Source of the DNA: Anniella stebbinsi
Lineage: Eukaryota; Chordata; Lepidosauria; Squamata; Anniellidae
Direction of reading: 5' to 3'
Assembly: GCA_029215795.1 (NCBI GenBank)
Contig: JARDYH010000002.1
Location: 59,931,001 to 59,995,000 of the forward strand
DNA: 64,000 nucleotides
The notes under the pieces were generated by a model. It searched no databases. It had not been told where the DNA came from and saw only the letters and a list, made by a program, of their open reading frames with translations. Below are positions 20,770 through 33,900 of this stretch, piece after piece (the first letter of the stretch is position 1; each line of letters begins with the position of its first letter). The position numbers and the translations under genes were made by a program.

Positions 20770-20781
20770 TGCACATCCCTA
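20770..20781 (-). repeat. hAT right terminal inverted repeat
   Basis: tgcacatcccta, followed directly by the target duplication gtttatat at 20782-20789. Confidence 0.92.
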
Positions 20782-20789
20782 GTTTATAT

Positions 20790-21140
20790 ATACATGAAAG
20801 TTCATTAGCATGTGTGGGTTTGTAAACAAATGCAGTTGACAGGATACCCCTAAGCATAGTTCACCATAGAACCCCTAAATTCTTTAATCTAGTTTGGGTA
20901 TACGGGAAGATTGCATGCTCTTATGGGGATCCCTTAAAAATGGCTTCAAGACTGCCTTGCAAGCAGGTTTGTCTACCATGACATCATCATCAGATTGTGA
21001 ACATAGAAAGAGCTACCCTAGAAGGTTTTCCTACCTTTCATTCTCAGAGGATACTTTCACAGTTATTCTATATTTAAACTTTGGGTTTATCCAAGTGATC
21101 AAGAAATACATGCTTCAATGTTATCCACAGGATATTAAAC
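20790..21140. other. intronic sequence, nothing recognised
   Basis: No exon or element recognised. Confidence 0.3.
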
Positions 21141-21277
21141 TATATAGGAAGATGCCATTGGTCCATCCAGCAGCACTCCAGGATCTCAGGCAGGGGTCTT
21201 TCCTAACCCAACCTGGAGATTGAACCTAAGACCACCTGCATGTAAACCATGATTTCTGTCACTGAACCACAGCCCCC
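21141..21277 (-). mobile_element. tRNA-derived SINE
   Basis: On the minus strand it reads from a tRNA-like head with a B-box-like ggttcaatctcca to a tail with 'ggaccaatggcatcttccta'. It is the same family as 47541-47712. Confidence 0.7.
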
Positions 21278-21599
21278 TCTCTAACTAGTATCATTTCAAG
21301 CACTTACAGGCAACACAAAAGATTAACATGAGAACAGCAGAACAATCCTACGCTGTCTACTCAGAAGTGAGTCCCACTTAGAGGAACATCCCGGGATTTC
21401 CTGCTTCTGGGATCTTCCCCAGCATACACACGCCAGTGCGACGTCCCAGAAGACAAGAGTGACATCGCAAGCACCTTTTTAAAAAAATTGTTGGAGATGG
21501 AGCGCAATTGCGCTTGTGGTGTTCTACTGTTTGTAGTTGTAAATATATTGCAAAGTTTATTGTTTGTGATATGCATTTTTTATATCTTTAAAAAGAAGT

Positions 21600-22240
21600 A
21601 AAAATAATAACAGGTAAAGTAAATAACTAGGCCGAAATGTACTTATTGTTTGTGGTTAAAGGTCTAGGTAAGTATGGAGTGCCTGGATTAGCTAGCTGTG
21701 TGCCTGAATGGAAAGTGAATGCTGATTGGCTAGTTGTTTAGAGTGCCTGGATTAGTTAGTTGTGTAAGAGTGAGAAGAGCTAGAGAGCGAGTGGAGTGGA
21801 GTGTACATATGTGTCTAACAGAGAGAGCTGACAAGTTGATTGGGGGGAGATTTGAGGGGGATTTTTGAGAGAGACATTGAAAGGGATTTGAGAGAATTGA
21901 GAGATTGAGATATGGTTTTAGAGCATAGATCAAATGAAGAACAGTTTATAAACGTATAAGAGTTCTGACTGAAACCTTGTAAACGATACGCAATTGAACT
22001 GAAGTAACCATTAAGCTTGTTGACACGCAATTTCTTATTAATAAATTCTTGTTAATTCCATCTCCTGATGTGGCCTGTGGGTGTACCTGAGAAGTTACTG
22101 GTGGCAGCCGAACAAAGACGTTATCTGGAGGCCAGGTTGCTGGGCTGGTGCTGTAGGGCCTAAATAGTAAAAGCGAGACAGGGACAGCAGCAGCAATTAG
22201 TCGAAGATAACCTCACAGCGCACCACCGATAAAAGTGAGT
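21600..22240 (+). mobile_element. possible LTR and leader of an LTR retrotransposon
   Basis: A purine-rich block repeats 'gtgcctggattag.tag' and ends in aataaattcttgttaattcc. It is followed at about 22100 by tggtggcagccgaacaaag, which resembles the stretch after the LTR in vertebrate Gypsy elements. No second LTR or gag is seen. The left border is undefined. Confidence 0.3.
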
Positions 22241-22249
22241 AAAAAAAAG

Positions 22250-22560
22250 AAACACCCCGAACCCGCTCCCCCCGATGGGCACGAAGTGCCCCAGCGCAGC
22301 TCCGTGCCCATTTCCAAAGCCCCACTCACGGGGAGGCAGGAGAATCCGGGAGCAGCGCCCACACTGCCTGCAGTCCTTGGGATGGTCCCAGGACTGTGGG
22401 AAAAATCGGGGTAACTGGGAAACTGGTTATCCCAGGAAAATAGAGGGGTCATCCCTGCCTGCCCCTGGAATCCCCTGTGCATCATTTGGACGCACAGGGA
22501 TGACCCAGGAATGACCCTGGGAAAAAATCCATGGTGTAGACATGGCCTTAGTCACAGGGA
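22250..22560. mobile_element. GC-rich MITE-like segment
   Basis: GC-rich sequence with inverted words (gggatgacccaggaatgacc against gggtcatccctg) ending in atggtgtagacatggcctta, an end I associate with reptile MITEs. Borders not fixed. Confidence 0.35.
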
Positions 22561-24555
22561 AGTATGTATAGGATTGTAACCTCTTAGTCTGCAATGAGAC
22601 TTATTTCTGACTAAACATCTATAGGTTGTGCTGTAAATCTCCTCATTTCAGGAGGCAGGGAGAGGGAGAAGCAACATGGGAACTGGCTTTTAAAGCTCCA
22701 TAACAAATCAGCTTCAATAGAAATTATGAACAATTCCAAACACCTACACAAACCACAGCCCAATTCATCCTGTCTTGCTAGCAAGGACATACATCTTATT
22801 ATAGCTGGGGGTAAAAATCCTATCATACTTCATCCTCTTTTCCAAGATCAGACATAGAACAGGTGACTAAGAATTTATTTTTCAAAGCATTCAAGGCAGA
22901 GGTTAAAAAAATAAGATATAGTTAATGCAAAATACCCAATTTTACTCTCGGTCACAAATGCAACTTAAGAGTAGTCAATGGTGCAGTTACAACTTAAGCC
23001 CATTCTGACTTCAGAATTGAATCCAATGAGCATGTTAATAACAATATGGCTAAATTAAAAGCAGACTTTTACAATTTCAAGGAGAAGCAGCTGCTACTGA
23101 CACCAATAAAGAAATGTTTGCCTTGAAGCTATGTTTTCCAGTACTCTATGTGGGAACTAATTAAAATCTCATTTTCAGAAAGGAGCTTCTTGACAATTAA
23201 AGCCATTTGTTTCATTTATTCAATAATCTTTTCCATAGGATTGAATGCAAATGAAATGCAGTCCATGGCAAAAAAAAAAATCCCCTCAGGTGCCAAAGTA
23301 ATAGTGATAGGGATATTGTCCATATGCATACTATGAATTTCTTCTATTACCTTCCCATGCTCTCCATTATGAAAAAGAAAAAACAAAATACTAAAATTTG
23401 TTCTCACTTGTCTGCAAGTAGATACAAGCTATGAGGTACAGGGATCATTTTAAGCCTTTAGGTGCTACAAATAAAAGGAATGGAATGGAACCAAAGGTAC
23501 ATGTCTTCTCCTTACCTTTGGCAACTTCCTCGATGGAAAACATAGGAAACATTGCAAAAAGGATATTTGTCTGCTCATCTGTTCCCCATCAATTTTCAGC
23601 CCTTATGGAGCTACTGACTCACTCTTATATTCACCATATTCTAGAAACATTTGCCTAGTACCGACACAAAAGGATAGTATTGACTACAACCCGGATGTGA
23701 CAAGAGACAAGATGCTTCCATCCCAGCAAACCTATCAACGTTTCTTCTCTTGTCTTAAAACTAAATGAGAAAAAGAGCTTTTAGTACGGGGTCAAAAAAG
23801 AAAATTAGATAATCTCATGAATAGCTAGCTCGGATTTTATTCTTGTTAGGAATGCAATGAGGATCAAAAGGTGGAAGAAAAACTTTGCATAATATTTTTA
23901 ATCTTCAAGTAAAAAGATTTTTTTCAATTGTGCATACCTCCCCCAATCGCAGGTTTGATCAAAAGTGGATCATTATTCTCAAAGTGTTTTTTGTTGTTGT
24001 TGTTGTTAATGAGTTTCATAGGTCTCCTTACCACAGAGACTTTCATATTACAACAATCTAAAGGCTCTCATATTCCACTGATAAGGATTTTGCAAAGCAA
24101 GACTGGAAAGAGAATTTGAGCACTAGGCACCCTCATACAGCACACATCTGTAAGATATAGGGTGACTGATCCTTTGTGCTGATCCCTGCATTCAAACTAG
24201 CAGGTCTGCTATGTGTAAAACAATCCTAAACAATGCCTATTTCCCCCAAACTGACACAATAATAATTACCTCACTCTTGCAGTACCTTCCCTCCCTAAAC
24301 ACACCTTCATAGCCATGCTAGAAATTACACAATTCATGAAATAAGAAGTTGTATGAATAGTGGGCTGTTTTGTTTTTAGATTAAATAGAAAGTATGGGAA
24401 GCCTGATCCGGGTGGAATGGGAGTTAACTCTTTTGCTCCTGCAGTGGTCACAATTCTTATCTGGCCCACACACATTCACACACCTATTTGCATTTGGAGG
24501 AAAACTCCCATTGGTGCCAATGTAACAAATAGCAAATAGGTTGGAACCACAGCAG
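22561..24555. other. intronic sequence, nothing recognised
   Basis: A/T-rich; no coding exon, RNA gene or element recognised. Confidence 0.3.
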
Positions 24556-24560
24556 GATGT

Positions 24561-25118
24561 TGTTATGACTAGGCCTGTTGCCCTTGGGCTGAGGGAAAGA
24601 TTTTCAGGCGATCAATCAGAGTCAGATTCTGATGCAGAAGAGACAGCGCTAGAAACATACCTGCCTGTACAGGGAGTGGGGAAGGTGACTCTCACGAGCT
24701 CTTTACCAACTGGGAATGAACTTTCACCAGCCCTTATCTCTGAGGGTGTAAACAACCCACAAGCTGGGAATCAGTGTTATTCCAAGGGGAAGGGCACTGA
24801 AAGACTAGCTGATCCTAGAATCCGCTGCAGACTAAAATGGGCGGAGTGATGGGCGCAGCCCAGCTAGCTTCTCACCAAAGGCTTCTTCAGAACCAGTCTC
24901 CCTGAAGTTAAAGCATACAGGAAAAGGACTTTCCCTTTTTCTTGAAAGGACAATTGTCTCGCTAAGTTTGCATAATCTTGCCTAGATAAAAGTTCCTAGA
25001 AAATTAAAGTCCCTTGAGGTGGGAGGAGATGTTTATTACCTGAATAAAGTTTTGTGGGTTACATGGCAGACCTCTTTATTGTCTCCCAATAAAGCGAGGG
25101 GTGTTGGGAAACACGACA
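24561..25118 (+). mobile_element. solo LTR
   Basis: The 558-bp segment starts tgttatgact and ends aacacgaca (TG...CA). It is flanked by gatgt (24556-24560) and gatgc (25119-25123), a 5-bp duplication with one change. Two aataaa signals lie near the 3' side (about 25043 and 25089). The ORF across its left half encodes an acidic Ser/Asp/Glu peptide with no recognised domain. No internal genes adjoin, so it looks like a recombined single LTR of a Gypsy- or ERV-type element. Confidence 0.6.
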
Positions 25119-25123
25119 GATGC

Positions 25124-28100
25124 CAAGGGTTAAAACATCCCCTTTCCCCCATCATCTGCCCCTCCAGAGTCTCTGTACGGATTGCAGTCCCCACACTTGC
25201 TATTTACTCTTTTAAAAAACATGCCCACAATCGCTAATTATATGAATAGTATGTCTAGACTGGCCCTATGCTTTATAAGGGAAGCTGCCATCTGGACAAG
25301 TCTTAAATATTTCCTTGAAAAAGACAGCTGAACTTCATTGGGTACACAAAAGTATTTTTAATAAAGCAAAGTCAAGAGTGAAAGGGAATCAAGGAATGTT
25401 CTATTCAAGACAGAGTGGGAAATCTGAAGAGTAATTAAGACTACAGCTGAACTTCTACTTGGGAATAACTCCCACTGAAATCTGTGGGACTTCTGATTAA
25501 ACATGGATACGACATGTAGTCTCACAGATTAGACACTGGGTTTCAGTTTCAGAGATAAGTGGTGTCAGAATTAAACAGTGAGTTTTTCTCTGCTATCAAC
25601 TTCTTCAATGGCTTAGAAGTAGCTATATCAAAAGTAAATGGCAAGCAACACTGGATTTCAATGGGTGCAACATTTCATACTAACCCCTTTGTAATATTCC
25701 TCATTGTGAAATATAGACAGTGGTTTTATTTTCATTCTGCATTTGTCTGTCTTGTCTGTTCAAAGTGAAGACTTGTATAACAGGATTCTGAGCTCAGCTG
25801 TGGGAAGGGGTAACACAAATGGAAACAAGGATAAAAGACATAATCTGCAACTTAAAATTATTCCCTTCTTGCACCCTGAGAATATGTTATTATATGAAAT
25901 TAAAACCTCTCAAACCAAAGATTTCTTGGCATTCTTTTTTTAAAAAAATTTTTAGAAAATATCTGAGGAAGGTGAGACTTTAGTAACTTAAGAATTTTCA
26001 AATATTTTGTTTAAACTTCAAAGATTTTGGGGACATGTTATTTTTTATACTCACTGGGATTGATCTGAGTCTGTTGTGGCCCTGATTTTGCATCTGTTCT
26101 TTGAAGAAGTTTCCACCACATGTCAATACTTCTGTTTCCATGACACTGTCACATCTAACTTCAATTGTGCAAATGATTCTATGCATATCTTCAAAGGTAA
26201 TCTCATCAAGTCTCAGAGAAAGTTCTTCAGAGGCTTGCTAGGCATTATTATTGTTTAGATGAAAGGAAACATCTTTGTTCAGAAGGTCCCCAGGTAAACT
26301 TATTTAGATGTATAACATTCAAGACTACTATACATGTAACTGTTATCTACATTCAGGCCTGAAATAAGTAAGCAGCAGAATTCCAAAATATTTCAATCTA
26401 TGTCTGAGTGTAAGCTTTCATTTTGTTCAGAATACAAACTTAAGTCTTTAACAACAACAACAACAACAACAACAACTGTGGTTTGAAATAAATGCATTTA
26501 TGCATATATCTACACCAAAGTAACTAAAGCTGTTTCAGACATGTGAGAAGAGAACTAGATCTCATTCACAATCTTCACTACCAACCCACATATGTCAACC
26601 AACATAGGCTCTTTCTATGACATTAGTTTGGGACCCTGTTGGGATCATGCAAACACAGGATATGCACTTACAACTTCTACACATATATATTCTGTTCACA
26701 AAGGAACAATCAATACAAGAAGGACAAGAGCAGAGACAGCAGACACAATCCTGTAGTCCTTCTATACCTTGACTGTACGCCAATTTACAAACACCAGGAA
26801 AGCACATGCTTCGTGTCATGCTAGACCTAGACTCGGGCCAGGATGAGTCTTCAGATGAAGAGCCAGAGACTGCAGAGCCCAAAGGTCATATGGAACCTCC
26901 TCCAACACTGGGCCCTTCAACTGTGATGGACACTGAAGAACTCATGCCTCACTTGGCTCAGGCTTGTTCCAACTCATGCAATTGATGTTAAACCATGGCT
27001 TAATCTTATGTGCAAACAATGGCTCTTGATTTTAACGCATGGAAAATTTGACGCTTATTCACATGCTCGTGGGGGTGCAAAGCTACCTCTCCTCCTTAGC
27101 TTTGCCCTGCCATTCAGGTACAAGTTAAGAGAAATAGTGAGGATAGAAGCTGGGAGTGGAGAGAGCACGCAAAAGGGAAAATATCTGTGTGAGAAGAAAA
27201 AGATCAGATGGGGCCAAGAAGCAACTCTTTCCTTCTCTTCCTACCTGTAGGATCAGTGGCAGGTTTGGGAGTAGGAAAAATAAATCTGGTAACCTAAAGT
27301 TTTTATGTTTTATTTATTTTTAAGGGGACAAGGAGTAGAAAGCCTTGTGGGTGCCATTGGAGATCCCTGCAGGCGTACTGGACCCCTTACCTTAACCAGT
27401 GAAACTGCATCACTTCATATCACAGGAATTAGGGGACAAGGCAGTTATGTTAATGCTGTCCATAGCAAGCAGGCACAGAATCAGCAGAGCACAGGGAATG
27501 CACCTCCCACAACATCTGCAGGTAATCCAGGCATACTATTCCCTGCTCAAGCTGTGGAGTATTACATTCTACTCCTATGCAGGCATTACACGTACAATTT
27601 AGTTGAATACACGAGCCAGGAACAGGGCTGCATTGAGCAGCGCTACCCCAACATTGCATACCACACATAGAATGCAAACAATTGCAGAGAGGAGGCCTCT
27701 GCATGTACAGCAGATATCACCTCTTTGCAGAGGGGGTGTGGGGATCGCTTCGTGGGAGTTGGACTCAGCTGGCTTTGCAGGAGCTCCTACAAGCACGGGA
27801 AAAAGCAACCCTAACCCTTGACAGAGATTTATGGAACACATTCTTAATTACCTGAAAAAGAAATCCAAGAAGGAAGAGAAGACTCACACAGGAGGAAAAG
27901 ATCTATTCGACAGCAGCCCAGCCCAGCCCAGCATTCTATACAAATTGTTTTTGGCGAGTGTGAAGAATCTGAATAACATAGGAGTGTGAAGTAAGAAAGC
28001 TCAAAAGAAAGTAAGCTGAGAAAAGCACACTAGTTTGTGATTGGGATTCGGTTTTGGAGATTAAGAGGCATCTAAAGGGAGTAATGAAAGCAAAGCTATT

Positions 28101-28577
28101 GACATTTGACTAGGAAAATGTAAAACAGTAAAAACAGCAAGCAAGGCCTACAGCATTTTGAGTGAAAGAGGCTCCTCTTATGACTATACCCCACCTAACA
28201 GCATAAGACTTGGAAAACAGTCACTGTTTAGAGGATTACTGATAGAAGAAGTGAGAGTCCAGAGATTTTCTGGACCTGGCTGCCCCCCTGCTACTGAGTG
28301 CTGGGGAGATATATGTTGCTCAGAGACCTGTCGGTGAAGAGGGAAGGAGCAAAGAGACAGCAGAGTAGAGAGACAGACGGAGGGGTTGAATTCGGGAACT
28401 TCATTTAAAAAAAAATATAGCAAATGTGTTTTGACTGTTGTACGCAGTTGCATGTTTGATTGTTACCTGAAGCAGTTCTCAATTTTTAATCTATAGAGTT
28501 TATTTTTATATTAGTTTTAAGGGTTAGTTTGTTTTTGAAAACTGACAGTTTTAAACAACAGCGTCCGGTGATGTTAA
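25124..28577. other. intronic sequence, few recognisable parts
   Basis: A caa microsatellite lies at 26451-26476. Positions 26815-26960 (gactcgggccaggatgagtc ... gaagagccagagactgc) resemble the acidic-coding half of the solo LTR at 24561 and may be a related fragment. No host exon recognised. Confidence 0.35.
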
Positions 28578-28580
28578 TGA

Positions 28581-28936
28581 GACCCCCTCTACATGGATTC
28601 CGTCTGACGCCTGGTTAGCCGATTATGCACATCTTCTCGGAAACGCTTTATCGTAAATGCTTGTATGCAGGAGGTAATTGACCACTCAACAAGTGACCTT
28701 ACCGGTTGTTTCAAATGCGCTTTACAAGTAGTTAATGCGGAGAATCACTTGTTCACATAGTCAAAATGCACGTTAACCGCCGGAGCAAAATAAAACTCGC
28801 TATTTAACGCGCATTTAATAATGCGCATAATCGGAGAGAAAACACGCCTCTATGCCCGATTTGCGTTCTGTTCTTGTAGAGGTAAATTTTTTAATGCGCC
28901 TTGAAAGAGCTTTAAATGCCTCTTGTAGAGGCAGCC
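28581..28936. mobile_element. MITE, CCTCTACAAG-end family, copy 1
   Basis: Left end gaccccctctacatgg; right end ttgtagaggcagcc. Flanked by tga (28578-28580 and 28937-28939). The body is rich in gcgcataatcg and its complement. Copy 2 at 35590-35942 is alignable along its whole length in the same orientation. TIRs plus a 3-bp duplication suggest a PIF/Harbinger-type MITE. Confidence 0.75.
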
Positions 28937-29331
28937 TGAGTGATACTGGCAACACTAACTAGCTGTGCTGGCTAATTGACCTGGTTATTACTAGGAGTCA
29001 CAATACTTGCACAGGGAGGTGTAGGAGGAGAGTAAAACCCAGTAAGGATGTAACAAACAGCTCAATGTGGTCTTATGTTACCACCTCCAGTGGCAGAAGG
29101 GGAAAACCAGATGGGGTAAACAGATGAAGAGGGAGAGGAAAGAAAGACAGGTTATTGGTGTAGGAGGAGATAATCCAGCAGGTCAATTAAAGGATAAATC
29201 AGCAGGTGTACCAATAGAAACAGACAAGGAATTATCTATCACCTGTTGCCTCAAGTAGTATAAACAGTGAAACAATACAGGAAATTAACTCGTGCATTGA
29301 AGACAGAAGTAATAGGAGACACAATGAATCA

Positions 29332-30994
29332 ATGACAACCCAGCAAAGCCACGATGAGAGCATCATAGCTTTTCTTGACGGAATGCCACCATTAGACGAA
29401 TTACTAAGGAGGGAGGAGGAAATAGTGGCTGAATTTCAGGAGTGTGATAACGAAATCACACAACAATTAATGGCTATGGAGGGAGATTCTCAAATCCCCC
29501 AGGGTAACCTATGGGAAGTAGAAAACTTGGATGGGAATAAGGATGATGTAGATAAGATCAAAGATGACTTAATATCTGAAACACATGCCATGTTAAGAGA
29601 CCTACATGCCACAATAGGCACAATAATGGCCAATACACAAGTACTCTGCTCAACTATAAATGAAGGGATATTACTGGCATCCCTTCCAAAGGACAATGTC
29701 ATAGAAGTGGCCAAACAACAACAGAAAGAACATTGCACTATTGTAGAGCCCCAAGTTATAATTCAGCCTCAAGTAAGGAGCAAGCCAAAGGGGGGGGGGA
29801 GAAGAAGTGCAAAAAATGCAAAAGGAGAGTAAGCACTCAAAATCAGAAGGAAGGTCTAAACTGTATGAAAAGAACAGTAAACTTTAATTTTAAAAAGACT
29901 GTTCAAACTTATGGAAAATAAAGATAAACCTTGTAAAAATAAGGAAGTAAAGGGGCTTGAAATGAGAAGAACAAAAGAAAGGGAAAAGGAAATAAGTTTG
30001 GCAGAATCTACCCACAAGCCAAGAGAGCAAGAAGAGGTAACGGTCATTAAAGAGGATGTAATTCCCCTCTCAAATGTAACAAGTAATTTAAATGAAAAAA
30101 TTAATGAGAGCGAACTGGAACTGACAGAGCAAGGAAAACCACAGAAATTACCATTACTACACATTAGAAACACCACTCCCCCTTTAATACTGAAAAAAAG
30201 CTCAATTGGCTTTCATAAATTATCCAAAGTCATATGGCTTTCTGACACAGCTCCAACAGAGACATCACCTGATTCAACAGGCAAATGCATCTATGATAGA
30301 CTTTTTAAAAGAAGAGGAGATTGAGAAGGTGGAATACCTTTTCTATAATTACTCAGCAGCTAGAGCCCTAATAACCTTTAGAGATGATACTATAGCTGTG
30401 AAGATCTATAAGACGACAAGCTTTTTTAGGCATCAGAAAATAGAAGTCACAAGAGTCTTTGGTCATTTAATGCCTTACCCCTTATTTGAAGTCCCGCTAA
30501 ATCAAGGAAATTCAGCAGGGAAAGTAAGTAAAGCAGAACAGCTTGTTGAAGTCAAGGACTTGATCTGTTTAGATGATATGCCAGACATTAATGGAAAAGG
30601 AAGTAACATCCAGAATTTTCCAACTAGTACTCACCCTGAAACAATAAACGAGGAAGGCTTAATAGAATCATATGGGAGACTTCCCCTGATTGATAAACTA
30701 GCTATAATAGGCAGACTTAACTCCCTTCAAGCCAGATTAAGCAAACTCTGTGAGGCAGAGTACTCAAGCATTGAGAGTTTTGATGCTTGTTATGACAAGC
30801 AAGAAACTAGAAATATGAAAGAGATAAATTTAAATAAAGATAATACAACTGATATAAGTCTGCCAATAAACAATCCTAAACCAGGAGACATTCGGAATTA
30901 TTTTGAAAAGATAATAGAAAGAACCATAATTCCAACAACTAAAGCTATTCATCCTACATCCCAAATGGACAGAAACCAAGGTAGTATATTTTGA
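29332..30994 (+). pseudogene. ORF1 of the APE-type LINE, frameshifted
   Basis: Nucleic-acid-binding ORF1 protein of the LINE, now in pieces. The first piece (29332-29832, 166 codons) has an acidic helical N-terminus and meets a run of nine g at 29790-29799, where the frame apparently shifts. The middle piece (29911-30324) is charged and low-complexity. The last piece (30206-30994) contains an RRM-like stretch at about 30330-30420 (Ala-Arg-Ala-Leu-Ile-Thr-Phe-Arg, then Ile-Ala-Val-Lys-Ile-Tyr). At least two frameshifts are needed to join them, so it is a pseudogene. Confidence 0.7.
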
Positions 30995-30997
30995 CAA

Positions 30998-33900
30998 GTG
31001 GACAAACCGGTTAGGCTCCTTTCGTGGAATGTGACTGGATGGCTTAACAAGGTTCAAGATGTTGATTTCCTTACCTACCTACAGTCATATGAGATTATTT
31101 TTCTACAAGAAACGTGGGTCAAAGATGGAAGTGTAGTTAATTTACAGGGATTTACTTCTTACTTTTCATCAGCACTAAAAGTGGTAAAGTGTGGGAGATC
31201 AAATGGAGGACTTGCAGTGTTAATATCAACATCTCTTAATGCTATTCATCAATGTCCATCAGTAAGCTCTTCTAATTTCTTAGCATTGTCCATTTCCAAC
31301 ATCTTCTTCAAAACTGTCTACTGTATTTGTGTGTACATCCCCCCATTGAAGTCTGGTGTAGAAGAACGATCTCACTAGGAAAGGCTTGACCAAATATTGG
31401 AGGAAATAGATTCTTTATTCCCTAACTCTTGGATCATTTTAGGAGGTTATCTTAACGCTCGAATTGGTTCTGTCTCTCCAGATAATATAGCATTTGGGTT
31501 GAGCTTAGAGGACATACCAGAAATTTGTCAGAGAGCAGCAATGGACACAATTTCTAACCGTGCAGGGAAGCATCTTTGTGAACTCATAATAAAACACAAC
31601 CTTTTGTTATGTAATGGGCATGGATTGGGGGATCAGGAGGGTTATTTCACATTTACCTCTCCTAGCGGATACACCAGTACCATTGATTATATATTGATGT
31701 CCAATAACATTCCGACTGATCAAGACACCTTCAAAATAATCCCAAGAGCTGACAGTGATCACTTCCCCCTTGAACTGTCACTTGCACAACTTGCCCCCTC
31801 CACTTCTCCTAAATTAGCTGATAAAACTGAATATTTGATAGTAGGCAGCAGGAGGCTAAAACGGAATGGGCAAGTTCAGGAAAGGATGACTAAGACCTTG
31901 GATTCCCATGATTTTACCACATTAAGGGAAAATATCCTATTAGAAACAAGCGATGTTATTTGTGCATATGAGACCTTAATTACACAAATACAACCTTTAA
32001 TGACTACAAACAGCGTGCTCAAAAGGTCTAGGTTCAAGAGCAAGACGGGGTTTGATGAGGACTGTCAAAAGAGCAAGAAAAACTAGCTAAGGAACTTAGG
32101 GATTTGAAAACAAGGAGAGATGAGAAAAAATGTGTCTCAGATATATATAACTCAACTACGATATAACTATAAAACATTACTTAAAGAAAAGAAACAAAGA
32201 GTCACAATGGAAAGAATTAGGAGATGCAGCAATCCAAAAGGATTCTCAGAAATTCTGGCACTTGGTTGCTCAAGGTGCTAGAACGATAAGCTACTCACTA
32301 AAAGCATCAGTGCAAGGAAAGGAGTGGGAGAAATATTTTACTGAAATATACGGCCCTCAAACTGGTGTGTCCTCACAAGTCTCACAAGTCCATCAAGCTC
32401 AATTATTAGACTTTCCCAAATGGCCAGACGTTGCCCTAAATCAGATAAAGGGGATCATTGCAAGACAGTCAGTGAACAAAGCTCCTGGAGAGGATATGGT
32501 CCCAATGGAACTTTATAAGGTGAGACCAGAGTACTGGACACCTATTTTTACAAAATTGTTTATTCACATAAACCTTACTGGCCATATCCCAGAGGGATAG
32601 AAGTTAAGTATTATCGCGTCCATATATAAAAAGGGAGATAAGAAAGATCCAGCAAATTATAGGCCCATTAGCCTTTTAGACATTTCTTCCAAATTATATG
32701 CTAGATTTCTCCTTGAAAAGTTGGAAGAATGGGCAGACAGGCAAAAACTAATATCTGAGGTACAAGCCGGATTTCAAAGAGGGAAGTTGACTTGTGTTTT
32801 GTGATGAATTTTTTGATATGTAAATATGTTCATAACATGAAGCAAAAGCTGTACGTCGCCTTTATAGATCTGAAGTTAGCATTTGACACAGTTTCTAGAC
32901 ATTTATTATGGCAGAAATTGTAAATGACAAATATAGACCGTCGTTTATTATTTCTTATTAAAACATTGTGTACTGATACATCAGTGCAAGTCAAAGTTGA
33001 CCTGGCAGGCCACCTTACCCCGAAAATAAACACTTTTGTTGGAGTTAAACAGGGATGCATTTTGGCACCTTTTTTGTTTAACTTCTATATTAATGACATG
33101 GCAAAGGAACTTGATGGTCTTCAGTTTGCCCGTTACAATTCTTGATCAAAAACTTTCGTTATTTATATACGCGGACGATTTAGTACTTGTGTCTAGAACT
33201 CAGGTGGGACTAAGTTGGCTCCTTGCGAAGCTTGCTTTATATTGTAAGAGAAATGCTTCGACCATAAATTATACTAAGACACAGGCTGTGGTATTTGGGA
33301 AGTGCCCTAAAAAGCATGTCTGGCATTTGGATGAATATATCATAAACCAAGTGAAAACATTCAAATATTTGGGATTGGTCTATTCAGAAACAGCTTCCTG
33401 GAAAGAACAATTGTCAAACATTAAAATGCAAACCTTTAGATCAGCCAAGGCTATTCTGAAATTTGCTGCCTCTAAAGGAGGAAATTTAGTAAATCCTGCC
33501 TTAACTGTTTATAAAGCCAAAACAATGGCACAAATCCTTTATGGGGCAGAGGTTTGGGGTACCCTGAAGGTGTCAGGATTAGAACCCACTCAGAACTATT
33601 TTCTGATAGTGTTGCTAGGCTTACCTAAAGATGTATTATCTGCCATGATTAGGTTAGAAACCTGTGTGCAGAGTATCGAGAGCCAAATAGACAAAAGAAT
33701 AATATGCTATTGGTTTAAGGTACAACAGATGGATAATACTAGTCTACCCAAAAAATGTTTGATAGAACTATCTAATAGATTACCAATTAAATCTATGGCC
33801 CAATTTACAATCAAATACGGTTTTTCACTGACCGAGCTTAAAGGCTTCCCATCAGAATACAGAAAAACATTATCAAGAGAACTATAAGGGAGGTTGCTAT

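Larger units (their letters stand above)
13362..20781 (+). mobile_element. 7.4-kb hAT DNA transposon, nearly intact
   Basis: The element is bounded by a perfect 8-bp target duplication, gtttatat, at 13354-13361 and 20782-20789. Its first 12 bases (taggggtgtgca) and the complement of its last 12 (tagggatgtgca) agree at 11 positions. Inside, in order: ATCCGATCC-rich subterminal DNA, two 165-bp repeats, a TATA-type promoter, simple repeats, BED finger and hAT transposase frames, a 3'UTR, the exon-like cassette array, six repeats of about 150 bp, four subterminal repeats of about 150 bp, and a second ATCCGATCC-rich block. An 8-bp duplication, BED finger and C-terminal dimerisation domain are diagnostic of hAT. 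The undecayed duplication and long open frame suggest a recent insertion. The size is large for a hAT; most are 2.5-5 kb. Confidence 0.95.

Noticed and set aside
13362..20781. CRISPR-like interpretation of the repeat arrays
   Set aside because: Units have no constant short repeat with unique spacers, and the sequence is vertebrate.
24541..24849. 102-codon ORF as a host exon
   Set aside because: It spans the left border of the likely solo LTR and has no splice sites or known domain.
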